A DNA stretch of 56,795 nt, taken from positions 1-56,795 of the forward strand of contig CALXYI010000041.1 of the NCBI GenBank assembly GCA_944392935.1, in the 5' to 3' direction. The stretch is from an uncultured Spirochaetaceae bacterium. GTDB taxonomy: Bacteria; Spirochaetota; Spirochaetia; Sphaerochaetales; Sphaerochaetaceae. The translations under genes were made by a program, and so were the position numbers. Within the stretch, counting starts at the first letter, position 1, and each line of letters starts with the position of its first letter. Of the stretch, positions 30,816-39,580 are shown piece after piece. The notes beneath the pieces are model-generated. The model saw only the letters and a list, made by a program, of their open reading frames with translations. It was not told the DNA's origin and made no database searches.

Positions 30816-31562
30816 TCAGCGCTTCGGCCGCCTGAACTCATACATCAGGATGCCTGCGGCGACAGAGACATTGAGCGAATCTATATGCCCCTGCATCGGG
30901 ATGGATATGATGTAGTCGCAGTTCTTCTTCACCAGCTGCGATATGCCATTGCCTTCGGATCCGAGGACTATGGCTGTACGTGCTGGAAAGGATGCATCAT
31001 AGCTGTCACTGCCGGCCATATCGGCACCATAGATCCAGAATCCGCTGTCCTTCAGAGTGCCTATCGCGCGGGTGAGGTTCGTCACGACTGCCATCGGCAC
31101 ATACTGCGCGGCCCCTGATGAGACCTTGACCACTGTCTCGTTCGCCTGCACGGAGCGGCGTTCGGGAATCAGCACGAGATCCGCGCCGAACTGATCTGCG
31201 GAGCGCAGTATCGCACCGAGGTTGTGGGGATCGGTGATGCCATCGAGCAGCAGGACGAGAGCTCCCTCGCCATCCTCCAGCTTCGCGCAGAATTCCTCCA
31301 CCGTTGTCTCGATCAGCCTTGAGGCACCGCGTCTGGGACCGCCCATGTCAAGAAGGGCGCCCCGCAGCTCGATGCCCGGCATCATCCTCTCAAGCTCCTC
31401 CTTGGAGAGCTTCTTCACAGCGACCTTGCCTGTCAGCCGTGCCGCATCCGCAAGAGCCTCTATGCTCTTCCCGCCTGACCGCTGGACGAACAGCGTGGAT
31501 CCCATCCCCGCCTTCTTCAGCGCTTCCTCTATGGCATGATGCCCATATATCTTCTCACCCAT
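30816..31562 (-). CDS. rlmB: 23S rRNA 2'-O-methyltransferase RlmB (SpoU family)
   Basis: A 248-residue SpoU-family knot methyltransferase that methylates a G (G2251 in E. coli) in 23S rRNA. The N-terminal substrate-binding domain starts EKIYGHHAIEEAL; the catalytic domain has the three SpoU motifs LLLDGITDPHNLGAILRSADQFG, IVLGSEGNGIS and IPMQGHIDSLNVSVAAGI. It is the last gene of the grpE-dnaK-dnaJ operon, overlapping the dnaJ stop as TAATG, and converges on the purD-like gene with nine bases between the stops. Confidence 0.94.
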   Translation of the reverse strand: MGEKIYGHHAIEEALKKAGMGSTLFVQRSGGKSIEALADAARLTGKVAVKKLSKEELERMMPGIELRGALLDMGGPRRGASRLIETTVEEFCAKLEDGEGALVLLLDGITDPHNLGAILRSADQFGADLVLIPERRSVQANETVVKVSSGAAQYVPMAVVTNLTRAIGTLKDSGFWIYGADMAGSDSYDASFPARTAIVLGSEGNGISQLVKKNCDYIISIPMQGHIDSLNVSVAAGILMYEFRRPKR

Positions 31563-32671
31563 TATACGTGGAACTCCATCGGCTCAGGACTCGGATCTTC
31601 CTTGATCTCCTCCCTGAGCTCCTTCATAAGCTCGCGGGCCTTCAGGGAAAGGCGCCGCGGTGTCTCTACCATCACGCGGATGTACATATCCCCGCGGGAT
31701 GATCCCCTGAGCTGGGGAACTCCCCTGCCCTTCACACGGAGCATCGTTCCGGACTGTATCCCTGCCGGGATATCGACCTTGATGCTGACGCCATCGACAG
31801 TGGGCACAAGCACGGCAGAGCCAAGGGCGGCCTGCGTTATCGAGACAGGTATCTGGAGGTATACATCATTGCCCTCGCGGACGAAGTACCTGTCGCTCTG
31901 GACGGATATGAAGAGGACAAGATCGCCATCCGCACCTCCGTTGGTACCGGCATCGCCCTTGCCGCGGAGCGTGAGGCGGGCTCCGTCATCGACACCGGCG
32001 GGAATCGTGACCATGAGCTTCTCCGTCTTCACCTCCGTACCGGTTCCATGGCATGAGGAGCATGGCTTCTCTATCACATAGCCCTTGCCTCCGCACGCTG
32101 TGCAGGTGGATGCCATCTGGAAGAAACCGTTGCCCCTCGTGACGCGGCCCGTACCGCCGCAGGATGAGCACGTCTTCCTCCCTGTTCCGCCTGTGCCTCC
32201 GCAGGATGAGCACTTGACCTTATGCCCGAAGGTTATCTCCTTCTTGCAGCCGTTCACGGCCTCCGAGAAGCTTATCGTTATATCATACCTGAGGGACGCG
32301 CCGCTCTCGCCATAGCTGCCGCCATGCTGCTGCCTGCCTCCTCCGAAGAACGATGAGAAGAAATCAGAGAAGCCCGCTCCGCCGAAGATATCAGAGAAAT
32401 CGCGGTACACATTCGAGTAGTTGCCGGCCGCGCCTCCCTGGAAATCATTCATGCCGCTGAAGCCGAACTGGTCATAGGCGCTTCTCTTCTTCGGATCGGA
32501 AAGCACCTCATAGGCCTCGCTGGCCTCCTTGAACCGCTCCTCTGCCGCCTTGTCATTCGGGTGCGTATCAGGATGGTTCTGCATCGCGAGCTTGCGGTAT
32601 GCCTTCTTTATCTCCTCCTCGCTAGCGGTCTTGGATACGCCAAGGACTTCATAATAATCTCTCTTAGCCAT
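31562..32671 (-). CDS. dnaJ: Chaperone DnaJ
   Basis: A 369-residue class I J-protein: J domain with HPD (residues 1-70), a Gly/Phe-rich stretch, the zinc domain with four CxxCxGxG repeats ([32 protein letters not shown]) and the C-terminal substrate-binding domain. It delivers clients to DnaK and stimulates its ATPase. The start is ATG 32671 ([11 protein letters not shown]); the open frame upstream runs through the intergenic hairpin and is not translated. Confidence 0.97.
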   Translation of the reverse strand: MAKRDYYEVLGVSKTASEEEIKKAYRKLAMQNHPDTHPNDKAAEERFKEASEAYEVLSDPKKRSAYDQFGFSGMNDFQGGAAGNYSNVYRDFSDIFGGAGFSDFFSSFFGGGRQQHGGSYGESGASLRYDITISFSEAVNGCKKEITFGHKVKCSSCGGTGGTGRKTCSSCGGTGRVTRGNGFFQMASTCTACGGKGYVIEKPCSSCHGTGTEVKTEKLMVTIPAGVDDGARLTLRGKGDAGTNGGADGDLVLFISVQSDRYFVREGNDVYLQIPVSITQAALGSAVLVPTVDGVSIKVDIPAGIQSGTMLRVKGRGVPQLRGSSRGDMYIRVMVETPRRLSLKARELMKELREEIKEDPSPEPMEFHV

Positions 32672-32691
32672 TGCATAACCCCTTAACAGCA

Positions 32692-32719
32692 GAAAGCAGC
32701 ATGCTTCCATGCTGCTTTC
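32692..32719 (-). promoter_or_regulatory. Strong hairpin between dnaK and dnaJ
   Basis: A perfect 12-bp stem GAAAGCAGCATG/CATGCTGCTTTC with a GAAG tetraloop. A T-run is lacking beyond TTTC, so it probably acts as a partial attenuator or as a stabiliser of the dnaK message, giving more DnaK than DnaJ. Confidence 0.75.
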
Positions 32720-32738
32720 AGTCTACTACAAGAGCGCC

Positions 32739-34673
32739 TTACTTGACCTCTTCGTAGCTGGCATCCATCGTGCCGTCATCGCCCTTGCCGCCTGCGGCTC
32801 CGGCACCGGATCCAGGGCCTGCGGATGAAGCACCCGCAGCGCCGCCGTTCTGCTGGTTCTGCTGAGCGCTCTCATAGACCTTCTGTCCGAGCTCCATGGA
32901 AGCCTGCTGGACCTTCTCGGTCCTGCTCTTCAGCTCATCTGCAGTGGCATTGGCGTCCGCAAGCGCATTCTTGAGCTCCTGGACGGCACTCTCTATCTTC
33001 GCCCTCTCATCTGCGGAGATCTTGTCACCGTAGTCCTTCAGGGCCTTCTCAGTAGCGTAGACGACGCTCTCTGCGTTGTTCTTCGCCTCGATGGTGTCCC
33101 TGGCCTTCTTGTCCTCTGCGGCATGCGCCTCCGCATCCTTGACCATCCTGTCGATCTCCTGCTCGGAAAGACCGGAAGAGGATTCGATCCTTATCTTCTG
33201 CTCCTTGCCGGTTCCGAGATCCTTTGCCGAAACATGGACTATGCCATTGGCATCGATATCGAACGTGACCTCGATCTGAGGTACCCCGCGCGGTGCAGGG
33301 GCGATTCCCTCGAGATTGAATGTGCCGAGGGTCCTGTTCTGGGAAGCGAGCTCACGCTCGCCCTGAAGCACATGGATCGATACGGCTGTCTGCCCGTCGC
33401 TTGCCGTCGAGAAGATCTGGCTCTTGCGGGTAGGTATCGTCGTGTTCCTCTCGATGAGCTTGGTGCATACGCCGCCGAGCGTCTCGATTCCGAGCGAGAG
33501 CGGAGTGACATCGAGGAGAAGCACATCCTTGACATCGCCCTTGAGGATTCCGCCCTGGATGGCGGCTCCGACAGCTACGACCTCATCGGGATTCACGCCC
33601 TTATGGGGCTCCTTGCCGAAGAGATCCTTCACGAGCGCCTGGACACACGGGATCCTTGACGAACCGCCGACGAGGATGACCTCATCGACTCCGGAGGCGG
33701 AGATGCCAGCATCGCGGAGCGCATTCTCGCACGGGATCCTCGTCCTCTCCACAAGCGGTGCGATCATCTGCTCGAACCTGGCCCTTGTGAGCTCCATCTG
33801 CAGATGCTTGGGGCCTGTCGCATCGGCTGTGATGAACGGCAGGTTGATCGTTGTCGTCGTCGAGGAAGAGAGCACGATCTTCGCCTGCTCTGCGGCTTCC
33901 TTGAGCCTCTGGAGGGCCATCTTGTCCTGCGAGAGATCGATTCCAGTGTTCTTCCTGAAATCAGCGACCATCCAGTCGATGATGGCCTGATCGATATTGT
34001 CACCGCCGAGGTGCGTATCGCCGTTGGTGGACTTTACCTCGAAGACACCGTCTCCGAGCTCGAGGATCGAGATATCGAACGTGCCTCCGCCGAAGTCATA
34101 GACAGCGATCGTCTCTTCCTTGTCGGACTTGTCCTTGCCGAAGCCATATGCGAGTGCGGCTGCCGTAGGCTCGTTGACGATCCTCTTGACCTCAAGGCCA
34201 GCGATGCGCCCTGCGTCCTTCGTTGCCTGGCGCTGCGCGTCCTTGAAGTAAGCAGGAACGGTGATGACAGCCTCGGTCACAGGCTCGCCGAGATAATCCT
34301 CGGCTGTCTTCTTCATCTTCTGGAGGATGATTGCGGAAATCTCCTGCGGAGAGTATTCATGCCCCCTGATCGAGACCTTCGTCTCATCATTGGCGCCCTG
34401 CACGACCTTATAAGGCACCATCTTTATCTCTTCGGAGACCTCATGGAACTTCCTTCCCATGAATCTCTTGATCGAATACACGGTATTCTCGGGGTTCGTG
34501 ACCATCTGGTTCTTTGCCGGCTTTCCGACAAGGCGGTCAGTCTCCGTGAAGCCGACTACGGACGGCGTGGTCCTGTCACCCTCGCTGTTGGCGATGACTG
34601 CCGGCTCGCTGCCTTCCATCACTGCTACGCAGCTGTTCGTTGTTCCAAGGTCTATACCTATGATCTTTCCCAT
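32739..34673 (-). CDS. dnaK: Chaperone DnaK (Hsp70)
   Basis: A 644-residue Hsp70 with the phosphate loops [17 protein letters not shown] and [20 protein letters not shown], the [13 protein letters not shown] segment, the linker [13 protein letters not shown], a substrate-binding domain and a Gly/Ala-rich tail ending in an acidic cap typical of bacterial DnaK. It folds and protects proteins with GrpE and DnaJ, encoded on either side. A promoter candidate in the grpE-dnaK gap would allow separate expression. Confidence 0.98.
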   Translation of the reverse strand: MGKIIGIDLGTTNSCVAVMEGSEPAVIANSEGDRTTPSVVGFTETDRLVGKPAKNQMVTNPENTVYSIKRFMGRKFHEVSEEIKMVPYKVVQGANDETKVSIRGHEYSPQEISAIILQKMKKTAEDYLGEPVTEAVITVPAYFKDAQRQATKDAGRIAGLEVKRIVNEPTAAALAYGFGKDKSDKEETIAVYDFGGGTFDISILELGDGVFEVKSTNGDTHLGGDNIDQAIIDWMVADFRKNTGIDLSQDKMALQRLKEAAEQAKIVLSSSTTTTINLPFITADATGPKHLQMELTRARFEQMIAPLVERTRIPCENALRDAGISASGVDEVILVGGSSRIPCVQALVKDLFGKEPHKGVNPDEVVAVGAAIQGGILKGDVKDVLLLDVTPLSLGIETLGGVCTKLIERNTTIPTRKSQIFSTASDGQTAVSIHVLQGERELASQNRTLGTFNLEGIAPAPRGVPQIEVTFDIDANGIVHVSAKDLGTGKEQKIRIESSSGLSEQEIDRMVKDAEAHAAEDKKARDTIEAKNNAESVVYATEKALKDYGDKISADERAKIESAVQELKNALADANATADELKSRTEKVQQASMELGQKVYESAQQNQQNGGAAGASSAGPGSGAGAAGGKGDDGTMDASYEEVK

Positions 34674-34736
34674 TCTATCTTCTCTCCATCCTTATCCGAG
34701 TATATGCATGGAGGCCTTCCGACCTCCGACAGTGGT

Positions 34737-34765
34737 AAGATAATAAAGCACCCTGCAATCGTCAA
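34737..34765 (-). promoter_or_regulatory. Internal promoter candidate ahead of dnaK
   Basis: Minus-strand TTGACG (34760-34765) overlapping the grpE stop, 17-base spacer, TATCTT (34737-34742). The following 57-base leader holds a small GGAGG/CCTCC hairpin. No CIRCE repeat is present. Confidence 0.45.
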
Positions 34766-35343
34766 TTGCCCTTGGGCTTGCCCACCATCACCTTTGCCGG
34801 GCGCAGCACCTTGCCATGGAGCTTGTATCCTTTCATGAAGACCTGCAGGACCTTCTCCTTCTCCAGCCCTTCCTCTTCCTTCATCATGCACGCTTCCATA
34901 TCCGAGGGATCGAAATCCTCGCCCTCGGGGGAATAGGACTCAAGCCCCCAGTTCTTGCTGAGGATGGAATGGATCTGGTCCTCAACCATGACGACACCCT
35001 GCTGCATCGTATCGAAATCCTTTGATCTCTCCGCCGCCTCTATAGCCCTTGAGAAGTTATCGAGGGGATCCAGGAGATCCCTGATAAGCGCCTCGTTCGC
35101 GAACTTGACGGCATTCTCCTTCTCCGTGCGGAGCCTCCTGCGGTAGTTCTCTGTCTCGGCAGCTTCCCTGAGCGCCTTGTCGCGGAGATCGGCAACGGTA
35201 TCCTCAAGCTCCTTCACCTTGGAGCGCAGGATATCGGCCTCGGCCTCCTGATCGTTCCTCTCCTCTTCCGGAGATGCGGCATCGGCAGCGCCGGCCTGTG
35301 CCTCAGCTGCCTCCTCTTCCTTCATGATTTCATCTTCAGCCAT
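34762..35343 (-). CDS. grpE: Nucleotide exchange factor GrpE
   Basis: A 193-residue GrpE: an acidic N-terminal tail, a long coiled coil (VKELEDTVADLRDKALREAAETENYRRRL) and the compact C-terminal domain with EGEDFDPSDMEACM and KVLRPAKVMVGK. It releases ADP from DnaK. I start at ATG 35343, with GAGG seven bases upstream; the open frame reaches to 35406, but that ATG lies at the predicted transcript start and has no ribosome site. Confidence 0.93.
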   Translation of the reverse strand: MAEDEIMKEEEAAEAQAGAADAASPEEERNDQEAEADILRSKVKELEDTVADLRDKALREAAETENYRRRLRTEKENAVKFANEALIRDLLDPLDNFSRAIEAAERSKDFDTMQQGVVMVEDQIHSILSKNWGLESYSPEGEDFDPSDMEACMMKEEEGLEKEKVLQVFMKGYKLHGKVLRPAKVMVGKPKGN

Positions 35344-35412
35344 AGCAGAGCCTCTTTTATCCTTCTTCCTCTTCATTTTCAGATCATCTGCCCCGGAGAG
35401 GGGCATAATGGA

Positions 35413-35441
35413 AAGTTAACCATAGCAGGCGAAATGGTCAA
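35413..35441 (-). promoter_or_regulatory. Promoter of the grpE-dnaK-dnaJ-rlmB operon
   Basis: Minus-strand TTGACC (35436-35441), 17-base spacer, TAACTT (35413-35418). It lies in the short gap after the coiled-coil gene. No CIRCE (HrcA) element is seen around it. Confidence 0.55.
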
Positions 35442-35453
35442 ACCGTGCGGCGG

Positions 35454-37334
35454 TCACTCCTCATCGCCGAGATCGACTTCCTCTATCTCCCCCGTGAAGA
35501 TATCATCGGGGAATTCCTCGATCATCTCCTCGGGCTTCCTGCCGGAGCTCCTGGAAGCCGCTGCATCCTTCTGGAGCTCATCCTTGTGCTTCTTCTGCAG
35601 GTTCGACACCTGCAGCTTCAGCCTGACGAGCTCGGCTTCCTCGTTGATCCTGGCGCTCTTGGATTTCCTCATCTCCTCATTGATCGAGGCAAGGGTGCGG
35701 TTGCGCTCCTCTATCTCGCTGTCGAGCTTGCCTCTCTCCTGCTGGGCGGAGAACAGCTCCTCCTTCGTGTCCGTTATGGTCTCGGCGAGCTTCTGCAGCT
35801 GCTCTTCGGAGGCCCTGATCTTCCTCTCAAGCTCCTGGAGGCGCTCAACGGATTCCTGTATCCTCTCCTGCTCCCCCTGAGCAAGAAGCGTGATCGTCTC
35901 CCTTGTCTCGCTGGTGCGGTCAGCAAGCGCCTTGACGAACGAATCCCCCTCTTCCTTCATCCTGCCATAGCGCTCATCGATGCCCGAGAGCATCTCCGAG
36001 AAGCTCCTGGAGATGGCATCACGGGATGCGGCGATGAACTGGCTGCGGTCGCTGTCCAGTGCCGTGCGCGCGGCCTCGATGTTCCTGAGCGCCTCGGCAA
36101 CGGTGCCCTTCGCAGCTTCCTCCGCATCCGATGCTGCCGCTGAGAATGAAGCGATGGAGGCGCTGAGCCTTTCCTCCTCGGCCCTGAAACGCACCTCGAA
36201 GCCATCCGAGGACTGCCTGATGCGGCTCTCAGCATCGGCGACAGCCTCCTCGAGCTCGCCTTTCTTCGCCTCGAGGGAGGCAGACATGCCATCCTCCTTC
36301 TCCTTCATCGATGCATCGATGCGCCCGGAGAGGGATTCAACCTCAGATGCTATCGCGGCACGCTGCCTCTCCATCCCCTCCTCGGCCGCAGCGGACAGAT
36401 CCCCCAATGACTTCCGGGATTCCTCGAAGGCATTGGCTATAGCCGTCCTCGATTCCTCTGCAATCCCTTCCGCGCTGCTCCTGAATGAGGCGATGAGGCT
36501 GCTGCATTCAGCCTCTATCCCGCTCTTCATATCCGCGAGCTCGGCAATGCGACCCTCAAGTTCCCTGCCGAATGCCTCTGCCGAAGCCTTGCTGCTCTCA
36601 AGTGTCTGCACGATGGAATCACGGCGGTTCTCGACATCGACAGCCATATCCTCGGCCTTCTTGAGCTCTGAATCGGAGAAGGCCTTGAAATCAGCGCGCT
36701 CCGAGGCAACGAATTCGGAGAAGAGATCCCTGGTGCGCTCCATCGACGAGGAGAACGAGGCGAGCATCTCCTCATTCTCGCTCTTCTGCCCTTCCGCGGC
36801 GCTTCTGAGGCTTTCCTGCGTGGCGGCAACAAGCCGGACATACTCAGCCTTCATATCCTGGAGCTCATTCATCGTCCTCTCGGCTTCCTGCCTGAAGCTA
36901 TCCATGCGGTCATTCACCGATTCTACCTTCCGGACCTCCTCCTGCACCGCGCTTATCCTGGCCTCTGCCTGATCCGTGGCTATCCTCAGCTTCTCCAGCG
37001 CATTCCTGTATTCGCTGCATACCATCTGCAGTGCCGTGAGGTCATCCTGGTATTCCGAGAGCGTACGGAGCGAATCGCTTATCTGCCTGACCATCTCACC
37101 GGCATGGGACGAGGCCACATCGACTTCCTGCTGGCATTCCTTCGCGCTTGTGCGCATGCGGTCAAGAGCGGAAGCCGACTCGGTGCGGAACGCTGCCTGC
37201 TGCATCGATATCATCTTCGACATCTTGTCATTGCGGATGCTCTTCCTCACGAGGAGGACGACTATGAGGTTGACCAGGAACGAAACCAGTACGATAAGCG
37301 CGCCGAACAGGAGAGAATCAGAGGAAAACTGCAT
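35454..37334 (-). CDS. Spirochaete-type long coiled-coil membrane protein
   Basis: A 626-residue protein with one N-terminal membrane helix (LLFGALIVLVSFLVNLIVVLLV) and then about 560 residues of almost unbroken heptad-rich coiled coil in Ala, Glu, Ser, Arg and Leu, ending in an acidic tail (EEFPDDIFTGEIEEVDLGDEE). Size, layout and composition fit the SpiroCoCo family found in spirochaetes, whose function is unknown; a structural role at the cell cylinder is possible but unproven. I start at ATG 37334 with GAGGGG eight bases upstream. It follows the HAD gene by 12 bases at the end of the ptsI-der-HAD chain. Confidence 0.8.
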   Translation of the reverse strand: MQFSSDSLLFGALIVLVSFLVNLIVVLLVRKSIRNDKMSKMISMQQAAFRTESASALDRMRTSAKECQQEVDVASSHAGEMVRQISDSLRTLSEYQDDLTALQMVCSEYRNALEKLRIATDQAEARISAVQEEVRKVESVNDRMDSFRQEAERTMNELQDMKAEYVRLVAATQESLRSAAEGQKSENEEMLASFSSSMERTRDLFSEFVASERADFKAFSDSELKKAEDMAVDVENRRDSIVQTLESSKASAEAFGRELEGRIAELADMKSGIEAECSSLIASFRSSAEGIAEESRTAIANAFEESRKSLGDLSAAAEEGMERQRAAIASEVESLSGRIDASMKEKEDGMSASLEAKKGELEEAVADAESRIRQSSDGFEVRFRAEEERLSASIASFSAAASDAEEAAKGTVAEALRNIEAARTALDSDRSQFIAASRDAISRSFSEMLSGIDERYGRMKEEGDSFVKALADRTSETRETITLLAQGEQERIQESVERLQELERKIRASEEQLQKLAETITDTKEELFSAQQERGKLDSEIEERNRTLASINEEMRKSKSARINEEAELVRLKLQVSNLQKKHKDELQKDAAASRSSGRKPEEMIEEFPDDIFTGEIEEVDLGDEE

Positions 37335-37346
37335 ACAAAACACCCC

Positions 37347-38027
37347 TCAAAGAACCATCTTCCCGAATTCCTTCCATGTGGAGAAGATGATATCAGCATT
37401 ACTATACACCCTAACAGAGCGAGAGATAAGGGCTGTATGCATCCCCACATTCCGAGCCCCGTCGATATCCTTGCTGCGGCTGTCTCCGGCATAAAGCGCT
37501 TCTTCCGGCTGCAGACCCAGCACATCCAGCATCGCGAGAAAAGGCACCGCTGATGGCTTCAGGGCGCCATAGTCCTCCGTAGAGGAAGCATAGCTGAAGA
37601 GATCCTCTATGCCGAGGGCCTTCAGCTTCGTGCCTATCGGGAAATCAGAGAGCGCGGCCAGGACATACCCCTTGTCCCTGGCATCCGAGAGCACTTCCCT
37701 GACGTCCGGGAAAGGCCGTATCGACGAGAAGAGGCGCTCCCATGGCTTCCTGAATACCCTCTCCTCCTTCTCGATGAAGCCATCCAGAGGCATTCCCATT
37801 AGCTCAGCCTCAGCCCTCTGCATGTCAAGCAGGCACGAGCCGCAGGAGCCGCCGTATCCGGCTTCCCTGCGGATGCGCTGCCTCATCGAGCTGTATCTGA
37901 GGGCGAATGGAAGGTGCAGAAGAGATGCCGCGGCAAGACGCACGTTCATCTGCATCTTCGGATAGAATGTGCCATCTATATCAAAGCACAGGGCCTTGAT
38001 GCCATGCTCCGCTGCGTATCCCATCAT
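37347..38027 (-). CDS. HAD-superfamily hydrolase
   Basis: A 226-residue HAD phosphatase. Motif I is CFDIDGTFYP with the nucleophile Asp16 and acid Asp18; motif II is AALSDFP, the conserved Lys is in GALKPSAVPF, and motif IV is YAGDSRSKDIDGARNVG. An inserted helical cap lies between motifs I and II, so small phosphorylated metabolites are likely substrates. The ATG overlaps the der stop, and a second ATG follows one codon later. Confidence 0.88.
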   Translation of the reverse strand: MMGYAAEHGIKALCFDIDGTFYPKMQMNVRLAAASLLHLPFALRYSSMRQRIRREAGYGGSCGSCLLDMQRAEAELMGMPLDGFIEKEERVFRKPWERLFSSIRPFPDVREVLSDARDKGYVLAALSDFPIGTKLKALGIEDLFSYASSTEDYGALKPSAVPFLAMLDVLGLQPEEALYAGDSRSKDIDGARNVGMHTALISRSVRVYSNADIIFSTWKEFGKMVL

Positions 38028-39580
38028 CTCTTCCCGGACTTCCTCTTCTGCTTCGAGTTCCTGACTATCGTCTCGGCCCTTTCGCGCTGCTTGCCCATCC
38101 GGGCCTTGCCTCCGGGCTTCCTTGATGTCCCCTTCGCTCCGCCAGGCTTCCTGGAGGATGATGCCTTCATGACACGCTGGACCTCCGCCTCGGCCTTCGC
38201 AGGTCCCTTCTCATTGAGGCTCGGGTTGCGGCGCCGCTCCCTCAGCGATATCTCCACAGGAATATACGAGAAACCGAAATCACGGCGGATCATGTTCTTC
38301 AGGTATGAGATATAGGCCTCGGGGAAGGCATGCACGCGGTTGACGAAGAAGAGGAAGCGCACTGGTGCGGCGCTTACCTGCGTGCCATAGAGCACCTTGT
38401 AATGCCCCTGTGAACCGCGTGGCGGCTCATTGTCCTTCGTCCACTCCCTGAGCGCATTGTTCAGGGCCGGCGTATCGACTCTCCTGTTCAGCTGCTTCCA
38501 CACGCTCCAGACCATATCGAGGAGCTTCCCGATATCAATGCCGCGAAGGGCGGAGATCGGCATCAGAGGAGCGAATGAGAGCACGGGGAAGAGGAATCTC
38601 ACCCTGTCCTTTATCGCCTCTATCTCATTCGGGATGCCTCGCAGGAGATCCATCTTGTTCAGGACGAGGATCACTCCCTTGCCCCTCCTGACTATCAGCT
38701 CGGCGATCTTCTTGTCCTGCTCGGTGATCCCTTCCTGTATATCGACCATGAGAAGGACGACATCAGCCTCCTCTATCGTCTTTATGGCACGGTTCACGGA
38801 ATAGTACTCGACATCCTCCTCGACCTTCGACCTGCGCCTTATGCCTGCGGTATCGAGGACGGTGTAATCCGTGCCTTTGTAGACGAATGTGCCGCGCATC
38901 ACATCACGCGTGGTGCCGGCTATGGGGCTGACTATAGAGATATCGCGCCCTGTAAGGAGGTTCATCAGCGTCGACTTGCCGGTATTCGGCTTGCCGAGTA
39001 TCGCTATCCTTATAGTCTCGGGCTCCTCCGGGATCTCCTCAGTGCGCTCGAGATCGAGCATCCCGAGAAGGCTGTCCTCAAGCTCCTCTATCCCCGACCC
39101 ATGCGCTGCGGATATCCCGACAACGCGCTGGTATCCATAGGAGAAGAAGTTCCATACGAGGTCCTCCCTCCTCGGATCATCGACCTTGTTCACGGCCAGG
39201 ACGACCTTGTCGGTATATGGGCGGAGACGCTCGACGAGCATCATGTCCTCTGCGGTGATCTCCGTGCAGTCCATCAGGAATATGATCGCATCGCTCTGCT
39301 CCAGGAGCGAAAGCGACTTGTCCGTCACCGCATAGTCGATCCCTTCCTTATCCAGCTTCACGCCTCCGGAATCGACAAGCGTCACAGGATTGTTGCCGAG
39401 CAGCCACCTCTCCGGGATCGGATCCCGGGTGACTCCTGGAGTAGGATCGGTTATCGCGCGCCTTCTGCCTATGAGGCGGTTGAAGAGCGTCGACTTGCCC
39501 GCATTCGGACGTCCGATGATCGAGATCAGCGGAAGCGATGTATCGATATCAGCCTTGTTCCTTATATCAAGCTTTTCCAT
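38024..39580 (-). CDS. der: Ribosome-assembly GTPase Der (EngA)
   Basis: A 518-residue protein with two tandem GTPase domains: first P-loop GRPNAGKST with a TDPTPGVTRD switch, second GKPNTGKST with SPIAGTTRD, each followed by its NKxD motif, then the KH-like domain. Der is needed for 50S subunit maturation. Beyond the usual end it carries a basic tail of roughly 60 residues rich in Lys, Arg, Ser and Gly, which could contact rRNA. GAGGG six bases before the ATG lies inside the ptsI end; the two genes overlap by 14 bases. Confidence 0.96.
   Translation of the reverse strand: MEKLDIRNKADIDTSLPLISIIGRPNAGKSTLFNRLIGRRRAITDPTPGVTRDPIPERWLLGNNPVTLVDSGGVKLDKEGIDYAVTDKSLSLLEQSDAIIFLMDCTEITAEDMMLVERLRPYTDKVVLAVNKVDDPRREDLVWNFFSYGYQRVVGISAAHGSGIEELEDSLLGMLDLERTEEIPEEPETIRIAILGKPNTGKSTLMNLLTGRDISIVSPIAGTTRDVMRGTFVYKGTDYTVLDTAGIRRRSKVEEDVEYYSVNRAIKTIEEADVVLLMVDIQEGITEQDKKIAELIVRRGKGVILVLNKMDLLRGIPNEIEAIKDRVRFLFPVLSFAPLMPISALRGIDIGKLLDMVWSVWKQLNRRVDTPALNNALREWTKDNEPPRGSQGHYKVLYGTQVSAAPVRFLFFVNRVHAFPEAYISYLKNMIRRDFGFSYIPVEISLRERRRNPSLNEKGPAKAEAEVQRVMKASSSRKPGGAKGTSRKPGGKARMGKQRERAETIVRNSKQKRKSGKR

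Noticed and set aside
33804..34838. 344-codon plus-strand open frame opposite dnaK
   Set aside because: Long antisense frames are common opposite GC-biased highly expressed genes; dnaK is certain and the antisense product is unlike any family.
34680..35445. CIRCE heat-shock operator near grpE or dnaK
   Set aside because: I searched by eye for TTAGCACTC and its inverted copy in both gaps and found neither.
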